Source of the DNA: JAWLBR01 sp041687495 | GTDB taxonomy: Bacteria > Bacillota > Limnochordia > DTU087 > JAAYGB01 | Direction of reading: 5' to 3' | Assembly: GCA_041687495.1 (NCBI GenBank) | Contig: JAWLBR010000007.1 | Coordinates: 1 to 59,200, forward strand | Length of the DNA stretch: 59,200 nucleotides | Shown: one piece after another, positions 21,686-30,544 of the stretch | Layout of the letters: each line of letters begins with the position of its first letter | Position numbering within the stretch: the stretch's first letter is position 1 | Notes under the pieces: generated by a model | Told to the model about the DNA's origin: nothing | The model's input: only the letters and a program-made list of their open reading frames with translations | The model's database searches: none | Position numbers and translations under genes: made by a program

Positions 21686-21716
21686 AAGGGCCCACCAGTT
21701 TATATGGCAGGGCCTT
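21686..21716 (+). promoter_or_regulatory. Terminator-like hairpin abutting the ilvD start
   Basis: AAGGGCCC (21686-21693) pairs with GGGCCTT (21710-21716) with one bulge and an inner CCA/TGG, followed by ATTT. It ends seven bases before the ilvD ATG and leaves no room for a normal ribosome binding site. A second GC-rich pairing (CCCCCTG near 21655 with CAGGGGGG near 21676) lies just upstream. Confidence 0.4.
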
Positions 21717-21723
21717 ATTTCAT

Positions 21724-23379
21724 ATGCGCAGTGACAATGCGAAACTTGGAGTGGAAAGAGCACCCCATCGATCATTATTTCAGGCTATGGGGTACGATGA
21801 TGAGGATTTGCGAAGGCCTTTGATCGGTGTCGTCAATTCTGTCAACACCATTATCCCTGGCCACATTCACTTGGACATCATCTCCCGGGCGGTCAAGGAC
21901 GGAATTCTTTCGGCAGGCGGTACTCCGGTGGAGTTCAGTACCATCGGGGTATGCGATGGTATCGCTATGGGGCACGAGGGAATGCACTATTCGCTGCCTA
22001 GCCGGGAGTTAATTGCTGATTCCATTGAGATATCAGCTCAAGCCCACGCTGTAGACGCCCTGGTTTTGATACCTAGCTGTGATAAGGTAGTGCCGGGCAT
22101 GATGATGGCGGCAGCGAGGCTTAATATCCCGGCCATCATTGTCAGCGGAGGTCCGATGCTGGCTGGTAAGTTTGCCGGCAGTGCTGTGGACCTAAACAGC
22201 GTGTTTGAGGGTGTAGGGGCGGTTGCCGCCAAGACAATGAGTGAAGCCGAGTTGGCTGGGCTGGAGAGCGAAGCCTGCCCTACCTGCGGCAGCTGTTCGG
22301 GCATGTTCACGGCAAACTCCATGAACTGCATGTCTGAAGTCCTCGGCCTGGCTCTACCTGGTAATGGAACGGTTCCGGCCGTGATGGCCAAAAGAATCCG
22401 GTTGGCCAAGCAGACCGGAAGGCAGATTATGCGCCTGCTGGAGCAGAATCTGTGCCCCAGAGACATTCTCACTGAAGCGGCTTTCCGCAATGCTTTAACG
22501 GTCGATATGGCTTTGGGCTGCTCGACTAACACTGCCCTGCACTTGCCAGCCATCGCCCATGAAGTGGGCATTACCCTAGACCTGCATCTGATTAACAGTA
22601 TTAGTGGGAAGACACCGCATATAAGCCACCTCCGTCCGGCCGGAGACTATCACGTTGAGGATCTGGATTTGGCCGGCGGGATTCCCGCAGTGATGAAGAC
22701 TCTGGCAGATGGTCAACTGTTGGATCTGTCTTGTCAGACTGCTGCTGGGTGCACCATCGGCGACATCGTTGCGGCAGCCATTGTCCGCAATCCAGAAGTG
22801 ATTCGACCACTGGCGAAGGCTTATCACCAGGTTGGAGGCCTTGCAGCGTTGTTTGGGAATCTCGCTCCCAACGGCAGTGTGGTGAAGCAGTCGGCCGTGG
22901 CCGACGAAATGCTACAGCACCAGGGTCCGGCCCGGGTATTTGACTCTGAACAGGCGGCCAATGCGGCCATCTTTGGCGGGAGGATCAACAAAGGCGACGT
23001 GATTATCATTCGGTATGAAGGTCCCAAAGGGGGACCAGGCATGCGGGAAATGCTGGGGCCAACCTCCGCCGTTGCGGGGATGGGTCTAGATAAGGATGTC
23101 GCTCTGATTACCGACGGCCGATTCTCCGGTGCCTCCCGGGGCGCATCCATTGGACACGTATCTCCGGAAGCTGCCGAAGGTGGCGTCATCGCCTTGGTTG
23201 AGGAAGGGGATCAAATTCGCATTGATATCCCAGCCAAGAAGCTTGAACTGTTGGTAGACGATGCGCAGCTGGAGCGGCGCCGAGCCAAATGGCAACCTCG
23301 AACCAAGGAACTGTCGGGATATCTCAAGCGTTATGCGCAGCAGGTCACTTCTGCCTCTACCGGCGCAGTGATGAAGTAG
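21724..23379 (+). CDS. ilvD: Dihydroxy-acid dehydratase IlvD
   Basis: A 551-residue Fe-S enzyme that dehydrates 2,3-dihydroxy-isovalerate and 2,3-dihydroxy-3-methylvalerate, the third step of valine and isoleucine synthesis. The start gives the typical RSDNAKLGVERAPHRSLFQA N-terminus. Key motifs are ICDGIAMGHEGMHYSLPSRE, the cluster motif ACPTCGSCSGMFTANSMNCM, ALGCSTNTALHLPAIAHE and the C-terminal TDGRFSGASRGASIGHVSPE. No good ribosome binding site is visible; a terminator-like hairpin lies immediately before the ATG. It precedes the T-box-controlled ilvB operon but is upstream of that promoter, so it is regulated separately. Confidence 0.97.
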   Translation: MRSDNAKLGVERAPHRSLFQAMGYDDEDLRRPLIGVVNSVNTIIPGHIHLDIISRAVKDGILSAGGTPVEFSTIGVCDGIAMGHEGMHYSLPSRELIADSIEISAQAHAVDALVLIPSCDKVVPGMMMAAARLNIPAIIVSGGPMLAGKFAGSAVDLNSVFEGVGAVAAKTMSEAELAGLESEACPTCGSCSGMFTANSMNCMSEVLGLALPGNGTVPAVMAKRIRLAKQTGRQIMRLLEQNLCPRDILTEAAFRNALTVDMALGCSTNTALHLPAIAHEVGITLDLHLINSISGKTPHISHLRPAGDYHVEDLDLAGGIPAVMKTLADGQLLDLSCQTAAGCTIGDIVAAAIVRNPEVIRPLAKAYHQVGGLAALFGNLAPNGSVVKQSAVADEMLQHQGPARVFDSEQAANAAIFGGRINKGDVIIIRYEGPKGGPGMREMLGPTSAVAGMGLDKDVALITDGRFSGASRGASIGHVSPEAAEGGVIALVEEGDQIRIDIPAKKLELLVDDAQLERRRAKWQPRTKELSGYLKRYAQQVTSASTGAVMK

Positions 23380-23402
23380 GGGTAAAAAAAGAGTAAATGC
23401 CG

Positions 23403-23431
23403 TTGACTCCAGCGGCCAATTCAAGTATAGT
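23403..23431 (+). promoter_or_regulatory. Sigma-A promoter of the ilv-leu operon
   Basis: TTGACT at 23403-23408, a 17-base spacer and TATAGT at 23426-23431, directly upstream of the T-box leader. Confidence 0.8.
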
Positions 23432-23437
23432 GGAAAG

Positions 23438-23745
23438 AAATTACCCAGTCGGAGCTGTCAGAATTGACAGCTACCGAGGGGATAGCGTTGGATGATGAAG
23501 GAGATTAGTAAACAGCCATAGTCCTTCAGAGAGCCGGTGGATGGTGTGAACCGGTAGGATGCGGCGGTTGAACTCGCTCTGGAGTTATTGGCCTGAAGGT
23601 CAAGGCGATGCCTTGAAGGTAAGGCAGATCGGATTGCACCCGTTATCGTGCGTTTGAGGCCAGGCCGGCTTGAGCTGGTTTGGCGAACTAGGGTGGTACC
23701 GCGAGGCTCTTCGCCCCTGGATAGGGGAGAAGGGCCTTTTTGCAT
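23438..23745 (+). promoter_or_regulatory. T-box leader of the ilv-leu operon, probable leucine specifier
   Basis: The conserved T-box sequence AGGGTGGTACCGCG lies at 23690-23703, followed by a terminator. Stem I features are visible: GGAGATTAGTAA (AGTA loop), CAGAGAGCCGGTGG, TGTGAACCGG, then GAACTCGCTCTGGAG, where the triplet CTC between GAA and a purine is the likely specifier (leucine). Uncharged tRNA is known to pair with the T-box and stop termination. The specifier reading is inference but fits the downstream leucine genes. Confidence 0.93.
23704..23741 (+). terminator. T-box-controlled terminator
   Basis: AGGCTCTTCGCCCCT pairs imperfectly with AGGGGAGAAGGGCCT around GGAT and is followed by five T residues. 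Confidence 0.88.
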
Positions 23746-23827
23746 TCTTTTATGGCAACAATGAGGCTGCAAGAAGCAGCAGGACGGGAGGCGCTGTGCC
23801 TACCTGGTCCAGAAAGGAGATGAATAG

Positions 23828-25570
23828 ATGGCAGTGAAAAAGGGCCAGATCGGATCAACCCGCCAAAAACTGAGACCGGTTCGCTCGGAACGAATGACTG
23901 GTGCTCAAGCCATCATCAAGTGTTTGCAGGCAGAGGGCGTGGACGTCGTCTTTGGCTATCCCGGTGGGGCCATCATCCCCTTTTACGATGCATTGTATGA
24001 CGGAGGAATTCGTCACATCCTGGTGCGCCATGAGCAGGGAGCCGCCCATGCGGCCGATGGCTACGCTCGGTCTACTGGTAAGGTTGGCGTGTGTGTCGCC
24101 ACTTCTGGGCCAGGAGCCACCAATTTGGTAACCGGTATCGCCACAGCCTACATGGATTCAATTCCCATGGTGGCCATCACCGGTCAGGTGGCTACCAGCA
24201 TGATTGGCAAAGATGCCTTTCAAGAAGCGGATATCACTGGAATCACACTGCCTATCACCAAGCACAACTACCTGGTGAAGGATGTTAAAGAACTGCCTGG
24301 GATCATCAGAGAGGCTTTTCATCTGGCTCAGTCGGGCCGGCCCGGGCCTGTGCTCATTGACCTTCCCAAAGATGTACAGAATACCGAGTTTGACTTTGTC
24401 TATCCGGAAAGTATCGAAGTTCCCACCTATCGCCCCAATTACGTGGGGCATCCACGGCAGATTCAGGAGGCAGCCAAGGCCATAGCCGCGGCTGAGCGTC
24501 CTCTTCTTTACGTCGGGGGAGGAGTCATTGCCTCAGATGCTGCGGATCAGGTGCGGGAATTGGCCGAAAAAGCCGATATTCCGGTAACGATGACTCTGAT
24601 GGGTATTGGTGGCTTTCCAGCTAGCCACCCTTTGAGTCTGGGGATGCTGGGAATGCACGGGACAGCATATGCCAACCTGGCAGTGCAGGCCTGTGACCTG
24701 CTAATCTCAGTTGGCGCCAGGTTCGACGACCGGGTGACAGGAGTGCTGGAACGGTTTGCCCCCAACGCCTCGGTAATCCACATCGATATCGACCCGGCAG
24801 AGATTGGGAAGAATACCACGGTGGCTGTGCCCATCGTCGGCGATGCCAAACAGGTACTCAAGGCGCTCAACCCAAAGGTTGAGTCGGTGAAACACCCGGA
24901 GTGGAAAGCCCAGATCAACCGGTGGAAGGCAGCTCATCCGATGGAGTATGCCAACTCTACTGGGGCGGTTATGCCGCAGTACGTCATCGAGAAGATTGCA
25001 GAGGTAACCGAAGGCGATGCCATCGTGGTTACCGAAGTGGGACAGAATCAGATGTGGACGGCCCAGTACTATGGTTTTGACTGTCCACGGTCGTTCCTTA
25101 CCTCTGGTGGACTGGGGACAATGGGATATGGCTTTCCTGCATCCATTGGGGCGCAAGTAGCCAATCCTGATCGAGTGGTGTTTGCCGTAGCTGGCGATGG
25201 CAGCTTCCAGATGAATATTCAAGAGTTGGATACTGCCGCCGTCAACAATATCCCCGTCAAGGTTGTGATCCTCAACAACAGCTGTCTGGGGATGGTGAGG
25301 CAGTGGCAGGAGTTGTTTTTTGCCAAGCGATATTCGCAAACGATGTTCAGCCGGTCTCCGGATTTTGCCAAGATCGCCGAAGGTTACGGGGTGTTGGGCT
25401 TGCGGGTTAACCACCAAGCGGAAGTGCTTCCCGCTCTGCAAAAGGCCTTGGCCTACGACGGTCCGGTGGTGGTGGATGTAAAGGTAGAACAGACGGCTAA
25501 TGTCTTCCCGATGGTGCCCCAGGGCAGAGCCATCGATGAGATGCTTGGGATTGGAGGTGACCAGTCGTGA
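23828..25570 (+). CDS. ilvB: Acetolactate synthase large (catalytic) subunit
   Basis: A 580-residue thiamine diphosphate enzyme that condenses pyruvate with pyruvate or 2-oxobutyrate, the first common step of branched-chain synthesis. ATG 23828 follows AAAGGAGATG and adds about 20 residues before the conserved RMTGAQAIIKCLQAEGVDVV start. Motifs are FGYPGGAIIPFYDAL, RHEQGAAHAADGYAR with the catalytic glutamate, the FAD region (LGMLGMHGTAYANLAVQACD), and the ThDP/Mg site GDGSFQMNIQELDTAAVNNI continuing to LNN. It is the first gene after the T-box and overlaps ilvN by four bases. Confidence 0.98.
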   Translation: MAVKKGQIGSTRQKLRPVRSERMTGAQAIIKCLQAEGVDVVFGYPGGAIIPFYDALYDGGIRHILVRHEQGAAHAADGYARSTGKVGVCVATSGPGATNLVTGIATAYMDSIPMVAITGQVATSMIGKDAFQEADITGITLPITKHNYLVKDVKELPGIIREAFHLAQSGRPGPVLIDLPKDVQNTEFDFVYPESIEVPTYRPNYVGHPRQIQEAAKAIAAAERPLLYVGGGVIASDAADQVRELAEKADIPVTMTLMGIGGFPASHPLSLGMLGMHGTAYANLAVQACDLLISVGARFDDRVTGVLERFAPNASVIHIDIDPAEIGKNTTVAVPIVGDAKQVLKALNPKVESVKHPEWKAQINRWKAAHPMEYANSTGAVMPQYVIEKIAEVTEGDAIVVTEVGQNQMWTAQYYGFDCPRSFLTSGGLGTMGYGFPASIGAQVANPDRVVFAVAGDGSFQMNIQELDTAAVNNIPVKVVILNNSCLGMVRQWQELFFAKRYSQTMFSRSPDFAKIAEGYGVLGLRVNHQAEVLPALQKALAYDGPVVVDVKVEQTANVFPMVPQGRAIDEMLGIGGDQS

Positions 25571-26049
25571 AGCATACCCTAGCTGTTCTGGTCAAGAACC
25601 GAGCCGGTGTGATGATGCGGGTGGCCAGCCTCTACAGCCGCCGAGGCTACAACATCGAGAGCGTGGCAGTGGGAACTACTGAAGACCCGGATATTTCTAG
25701 GATGACCCTGGTGGTTGACGCCGACGACGTGGTGCTAGAGCAGATCACCAAACAGCTGCACAAGCTGGTGGATGTCATCAAGGTGAGCGATCTCACCGAC
25801 GACCAGATGATCGAGCGGGAATTAGCCTTGATCAAAGTAACTGCCGACGCAGGCAACCGCTCAGAAATTCTGCAGATAGTGGATATATTCCGGGCACGGA
25901 TTTTGGACGTGGCCGAACGCTCTGTAGTGATCGAGGTTACCGGAGACGCCAGCAAGATTGAGGCGATTTTCCAGCTGCTGCGGCCTTACGGGATTAAGGA
26001 ATTGGTTCGCACCGGCCGGATTGCCATCGTTCGAGGGTCCAAACCCTAG
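25567..26049 (+). CDS. ilvN: Acetolactate synthase small (regulatory) subunit
   Basis: A 160-residue regulatory subunit that confers valine feedback inhibition and raises activity of IlvB. GTG 25567 overlaps the ilvB stop. The N-terminal ACT domain (about 1-75: HTLAVLVKNRAGVMMRVASL, RRGYNIESVAVG) is followed by the C-terminal ALS small-subunit domain (RELALIKVTADAGNRSEILQ, VIEVTGDASKIEAIFQLLRP). Confidence 0.97.
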   Translation: MKHTLAVLVKNRAGVMMRVASLYSRRGYNIESVAVGTTEDPDISRMTLVVDADDVVLEQITKQLHKLVDVIKVSDLTDDQMIERELALIKVTADAGNRSEILQIVDIFRARILDVAERSVVIEVTGDASKIEAIFQLLRPYGIKELVRTGRIAIVRGSKP

Positions 26050-26169
26050 ACAGCAGCTAACGCCATTGCCAGGTGATAGTTGAAAAGTGCTCGGACAAAA
26101 GGACAATCGGGAAGCAGCTGGCTGCTTCCCGCCAAAATACATACGCATATGACGAGGGGAGACGAAATT

Positions 26170-27168
26170 ATGACAGTGATGTACTACGACAAGGATGCGG
26201 ATCTACAGGTACTGCAAGGGCAGACCATTGCCATCATCGGCTATGGCAGCCAGGGACACGCCCAGGCACAGAACTTAAGGGACAGCGGATTGAATGTCAT
26301 CGTTGCAAATCGGCCGGGTAGCGCCAACTACAAGCAGGCTGTCAGCGATGGATTTGAGCCGGTGAGTGCCAGTGAAGCAGCACAGAAAGCAGATGTCATT
26401 CAAATTCTGGTGCCTGACGAAGTCGCTGCTCGAGTGTACAAGGAGGAGGTCCTGCCTCATTTGACTGCGGGTAAGGCCTTGGTGTTTTCCCACGGGTTCA
26501 ATATTCACTTCGGGCAGGTTGTACCGCCCGCTGACGTCGATGTCTTCATGGTGGCACCGAAGGGTCCTGGACATCTGGTGCGGCGGCAGTACACCGAAGG
26601 TAAGGGTGTTCCCGCCCTGCTTGCTGTTCACCAAGACGCCACCGGCCGGGCCAGGGAACGGGGATTGGCTTACGCCAAGGGCATCGGTGCTACCAGGGCG
26701 GGGGTCATCGAGACGACGTTCCAAGAGGAAACAGAGACTGACTTGTTTGGCGAGCAGGTGGTTTTGTGTGGCGGCTTGACTGAACTGGTTCGCTCCGGTT
26801 TTGACACCCTGGTCGAGGCTGGGTATCAGCCTGAGGTAGCGTATTTTGAGTGCCTCCACGAGTTGAAGCTCATCGTTGACCTGATGTACGAGGGCGGCAT
26901 CGCTGGCATGCGTTACTCCATTAGCGATACAGCCGAGTATGGCGATATTGTGACTGGTAAACGCATCATCACCGACGAGACCCGGCGGGAGATGAAACGG
27001 GTTCTGACGGATATTCAAAGCGGCGAGTTTGCCAAGAAATGGATTTTGGAAAACCAAGCCAATCGACCCTTCTACAATGCGGTTAAGCGTCAGGAGCAGG
27101 AACATCTCATTGAGAGAGTCGGGAAAAAGCTGCGCAGTATGATGCCTTGGATCAACTCTGGTAAGTAA
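26170..27168 (+). CDS. ilvC: Ketol-acid reductoisomerase
   Basis: A 332-residue NADP(H)-dependent enzyme for the second step of valine and isoleucine synthesis. ATG 26170 is preferred over the in-frame ATG at 26080 because GAGGGGAGACG precedes it and relatives start with a similar YYDKDADLQVLQGQTIAIIG. The nucleotide site GYGSQGHAQAQNLRDSG and the beta-alpha loop (ANRPGSANYKQA) are visible. The C-terminal knotted domain has QEETETDLFGEQVVLCGGL, ECLHELKLIVDLMYEGGI and MRYSISDTAEYGD. It is a short class I KARI, in line with the ilvB-ilvN-ilvC-leuA order. Confidence 0.98.
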   Translation: MTVMYYDKDADLQVLQGQTIAIIGYGSQGHAQAQNLRDSGLNVIVANRPGSANYKQAVSDGFEPVSASEAAQKADVIQILVPDEVAARVYKEEVLPHLTAGKALVFSHGFNIHFGQVVPPADVDVFMVAPKGPGHLVRRQYTEGKGVPALLAVHQDATGRARERGLAYAKGIGATRAGVIETTFQEETETDLFGEQVVLCGGLTELVRSGFDTLVEAGYQPEVAYFECLHELKLIVDLMYEGGIAGMRYSISDTAEYGDIVTGKRIITDETRREMKRVLTDIQSGEFAKKWILENQANRPFYNAVKRQEQEHLIERVGKKLRSMMPWINSGK

Positions 27169-27207
27169 GACGATGATTGCGAAACACCATGTTAGGGGGG
27201 CCTGCCC

Positions 27208-28761
27208 ATGCGGCGTGTACTAATCTTTGATACCACATTGCGGGATGGAGAACAATCACCGGGTGCGAGCCTTAGCGTTGAAGAAAAGGTGGAGGTGGCA
27301 CACCAGCTAGCCCGCCTGGGAGTTGACTCCATTGAGGCTGGTTTCCCCATCGCCTCGCCCGGTGACTACGAGGCGGTACGCCGGATTGCCCAGGAGGTAG
27401 CAGGCCCAGCCATCGGAGGATTGGCTCGGGCTCTGGACAAAGACATCGTTCGAGCGGCCGAGGCGGTCAAGCCAGCCAAACGGCCCTTTATCCACACCTT
27501 TATTGCGACATCAGACATCCATATGAAGTACAAATTGAACAAGAGTCGGACAGAGGTTCTCAAGATGGTGCGGCAGGCGGTTGGCCGGGCCAGAGAGTTT
27601 GTGGAAGACGTCGAGTTTTCCGCGGAGGATGCCACTCGCAGTGGATGGGATTTTCTGGCTGAGGTGTTTTCCACCGCTTTGGAGGCTGGCGCAACCCGCA
27701 TCAATGTGCCTGACACGGTGGGTTACACTACGCCGGGTGAGTTTACTGACCTGATTGGGTTCCTGCGAGAAAACGTTATCGGCCTTGAACGGGCAATCTT
27801 GAGCGTCCACTGCCACAACGACTTGGGATTGGGAGTTGCCAATTCTCTAGCGGCACTGAAGGCTGGGGTCGATCAGGTGGAATGCACCGTCAATGGAATT
27901 GGCGAGCGGGCAGGCAACGCGGCTTTGGAAGAGATTGTGATGGCCCTGCGGACGCGGCAGGATCAGTATAGCTGTGAAACTGGCATCCAGACAGAGCACA
28001 TCTATCGCACCAGCCGGCTGGTTAGTTCGCTGACCGGTCTGGCAGTCCAGCGCAACAAAGCGATAGTAGGGGAGAACGCCTTTGCCCACGAGGCCGGGAT
28101 CCACCAAGATGGAGTCTTGAAGCAACCACTGACCTACGAGATCATGACTCCGGAGTCCATTGGCCTGCATCGCAGTGTGTTGGTCTTGGGTAAGCACTCC
28201 GGACGCCATGCATTTGCCGACAAACTGGCGGAGCTTGGCTATGATGTGAATCAGCTGGATTTGGAGCAGGCCTACGAGAGTTTCATCGCCCTATCCGATA
28301 AGAAGAAGGAAGTCACGGACCGGGATATCGAGGCACTGGTGGGAAGTGGGATTGCGTCAATTCCCGAGAGCATTCAGATCGAATATCTGCACGTTTCCAG
28401 CGGCAATACGACGCTTCCCACGGCTACTGTTAGGGTGCGAACTGCTGAGAAAGTTAAGGAGGAAGCTGCTTGTGGAGATGGGCCGGTAGATGCGGCGTAC
28501 CGGGCGATTGATCGAGCAGTGCAAGCCGGGGTTACTCTGGAAAGCTACCAGCTGCAGGGAGTCACCGGTGGTAAGGATGCGTTAGGTGAGGTCGTGGTGC
28601 GGATTTGCTGCGGCAGCGATAGCTATGTCGGCCGAGGCACCAGTACTGATGTAATTGAGGCCAGCGTTAGGGCCTATGTGCAGGCCCTCAACCGAGCGGC
28701 GTATGAAGGTAAACTTCAAATCCAAGGAGAACCGGTGGCCGATGCCGCCGGCGGGAGGTGA
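27208..28761 (+). CDS. leuA: 2-isopropylmalate synthase
   Basis: A 517-residue enzyme that condenses acetyl-CoA with 2-oxoisovalerate, the committed step of leucine synthesis. The catalytic TIM barrel starts IFDTTLRDGEQSPGASLSVE and includes SIEAGFPIASPGDYEAV, VHCHNDLGLGVANSLAALKA (metal-binding HxH), GERAGNAALEEIVMAL and HEAGIHQDGVLK. The C-terminal LeuA dimer domain (about 385-510) carries the leucine feedback site. It lies fourth in the T-box operon, and its frame ends six bases before leuC. Confidence 0.97.
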   Translation: MRRVLIFDTTLRDGEQSPGASLSVEEKVEVAHQLARLGVDSIEAGFPIASPGDYEAVRRIAQEVAGPAIGGLARALDKDIVRAAEAVKPAKRPFIHTFIATSDIHMKYKLNKSRTEVLKMVRQAVGRAREFVEDVEFSAEDATRSGWDFLAEVFSTALEAGATRINVPDTVGYTTPGEFTDLIGFLRENVIGLERAILSVHCHNDLGLGVANSLAALKAGVDQVECTVNGIGERAGNAALEEIVMALRTRQDQYSCETGIQTEHIYRTSRLVSSLTGLAVQRNKAIVGENAFAHEAGIHQDGVLKQPLTYEIMTPESIGLHRSVLVLGKHSGRHAFADKLAELGYDVNQLDLEQAYESFIALSDKKKEVTDRDIEALVGSGIASIPESIQIEYLHVSSGNTTLPTATVRVRTAEKVKEEAACGDGPVDAAYRAIDRAVQAGVTLESYQLQGVTGGKDALGEVVVRICCGSDSYVGRGTSTDVIEASVRAYVQALNRAAYEGKLQIQGEPVADAAGGR

Positions 28762-28767
28762 TGCCCA

Positions 28768-30054
28768 GTGGGGATGACAGTAACTGAGAAGATCCTGGCT
28801 CGGCACGCAGGGCTGGAGCAAGTAGAGCCCGGGCAGCTGATTAATGCCAAGGTAGATATTGTCTTGGGGAACGACATTACAGCCCCCGTGGCCATTAAAG
28901 AGTTCGAAAAGCTGGGGGTTAATCGGGTGTTTGATCGGGATCGAGTGGTCTTGGTTCCAGACCACTTTACCCCAAACAAGGACATCAAGTCTGCGGAACA
29001 GGCTAAGCTGCTGCGGGACTTTGCCAAAAGACACGAGCTGACCAACTACTTCGAAGTTGGAAGGATGGGGATTGAGCACTGCCTCTTGCCTGAGCAGGGG
29101 CTGGCTCTGCCTGGGTTTGTCATGGTAGGTGCCGACTCCCACACTTGTACCTATGGAGCGGTGGGCGCCTTCGCCACCGGTGTTGGCAGCACCGATATGG
29201 CCGCCGCCATGGCCACCGGAGAGGCATGGTTCAAGGTGCCTGAGTCCATCAAGTTTGTGATTAATGGCAAACTGCAGCCGTGGGTTTCTGGTAAAGACCT
29301 CATTCTGTATCTGATTGGCAAGATTGGGGTAGATGGGGCTTTGTACTGCTCGATGGAGTTTGCCGGAGAGGCCATTGCCAATTTATCTATGGACAGCCGC
29401 TTGACTATGGCCAACATGGCCATCGAGGCTGGTGCCAAGAACGGGATTTTCCCCGTCGATGAGATTACCCACCAGTACCTCAAGGGTCGAGCCAAGTGGG
29501 ATTATCAACCTGAATATAGCGATTCAGATGCAATATATAAGGAAGTATTTGAAATTGATGCCGCTGACATCGACCCGCAGGTGGCGTTCCCGCACCTGCC
29601 TGAGAACGCTCGGGCTGTCGGCAATGCCGGCGAGGTCCACATCGATCAAGTGGTGATTGGCTCCTGTACCAACGGACGAATGGAAGACCTCAGGGCTGCG
29701 GCGTCCGTCCTCAAGGGAAGGACTGTCCACCCCGGCGTCAGGGCCATCGTAATCCCAGGGACTCAGGAAATCTACAAGCAGGCTATGCAGGAAGGGCTCT
29801 TTGATATCTTTATCGATGCCGGCGCCGTTGTCTCCACTCCCACCTGCGGACCGTGTCTAGGTGGACACATGGGTATCTTGGCCCAGGGTGAACGCTGCAT
29901 CTCCACCACCAATCGCAACTTCGTAGGCCGCATGGGAGATCCCCGATCAGAGGTCTATCTGTCCAATCCCGCTGTGGCAGCTGCTTCGGCAGTAGCCGGG
30001 AGGATTATCAGTCCGGAAGAGTTAGGCGTGAAGGAGGCTGCGGTCAATGCTTAA
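28768..30054 (+). CDS. leuC: 3-isopropylmalate dehydratase large subunit
   Basis: A 428-residue aconitase-family large subunit of the short (LeuC2/archaeal-like) type. GTG 28768 is favoured by GGGAGGTGAT nine bases upstream; ATG 28774 is a possible alternative. Motifs are PDHFTPNKDIKSAEQAKL, GADSHTCTYGAVGAFATGVG with the first cluster cysteine, VIGSCTNGRMEDLRAAASVL, and CGPCLGGHMGILAQGE with the remaining cysteines, so a [4Fe-4S] cluster is expected. With LeuD it isomerises 2-isopropylmalate and probably also citramalate, since cimA is in the same operon. Confidence 0.97.
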   Translation: MGMTVTEKILARHAGLEQVEPGQLINAKVDIVLGNDITAPVAIKEFEKLGVNRVFDRDRVVLVPDHFTPNKDIKSAEQAKLLRDFAKRHELTNYFEVGRMGIEHCLLPEQGLALPGFVMVGADSHTCTYGAVGAFATGVGSTDMAAAMATGEAWFKVPESIKFVINGKLQPWVSGKDLILYLIGKIGVDGALYCSMEFAGEAIANLSMDSRLTMANMAIEAGAKNGIFPVDEITHQYLKGRAKWDYQPEYSDSDAIYKEVFEIDAADIDPQVAFPHLPENARAVGNAGEVHIDQVVIGSCTNGRMEDLRAAASVLKGRTVHPGVRAIVIPGTQEIYKQAMQEGLFDIFIDAGAVVSTPTCGPCLGGHMGILAQGERCISTTNRNFVGRMGDPRSEVYLSNPAVAAASAVAGRIISPEELGVKEAAVNA

Positions 30055-30544
30055 GGGGAAAGTCTGGCGGTTTGGTGAGGATGTCGATACCGATGCAATT
30101 ATTCCCGCCCGGTACTTGAATACCTCGGATCCCGCTGAGCTGGCAAAGCACTGTATGGAAGACGCAGATCCCAGCTTTGCCGGTGTGGTGCAAGCTGGAG
30201 ATATCATCGTGGCTGGCAAGAACTTTGGCTGTGGCAGTTCGCGGGAGCATGCCCCTATTGCCATTAAGGAGGCGGGAGTTAGCTGTGTCATCGCTAAGTC
30301 CTTTGCCCGGATTTTCTTCCGCAACTCCATCAACATCGGCCTACCGATCTTGGAGTGTGAGGCCGCAGCCCAGGCCTTGGAGCAGGGCGACGAGGTGGAA
30401 GTAGACTTGGACACTGGGGTTATCCGCAATCTCACCCGAGGCGGTGAGTACAAGGCTGCGCCTTTCCCAGAGTTTATGCAGGAGCTCATTGCCGCGGGCG
30501 GTCTCATTGCCTACACTCGAAGGAAGGTGAGCAGCAATGCCTAG
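30047..30544 (+). CDS. leuD: 3-isopropylmalate dehydratase small subunit
   Basis: A 165-residue swivel-domain subunit partnering LeuC. It overlaps leuC by eight bases and leuB by eight bases, so translation is coupled. Motifs are WRFGEDVDTDAIIPARYLN, the GKNFGCGSSREHAPIAIKEA substrate loop and SFARIFFRNSINIGLP. Confidence 0.97.
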   Translation: MLKGKVWRFGEDVDTDAIIPARYLNTSDPAELAKHCMEDADPSFAGVVQAGDIIVAGKNFGCGSSREHAPIAIKEAGVSCVIAKSFARIFFRNSINIGLPILECEAAAQALEQGDEVEVDLDTGVIRNLTRGGEYKAAPFPEFMQELIAAGGLIAYTRRKVSSNA

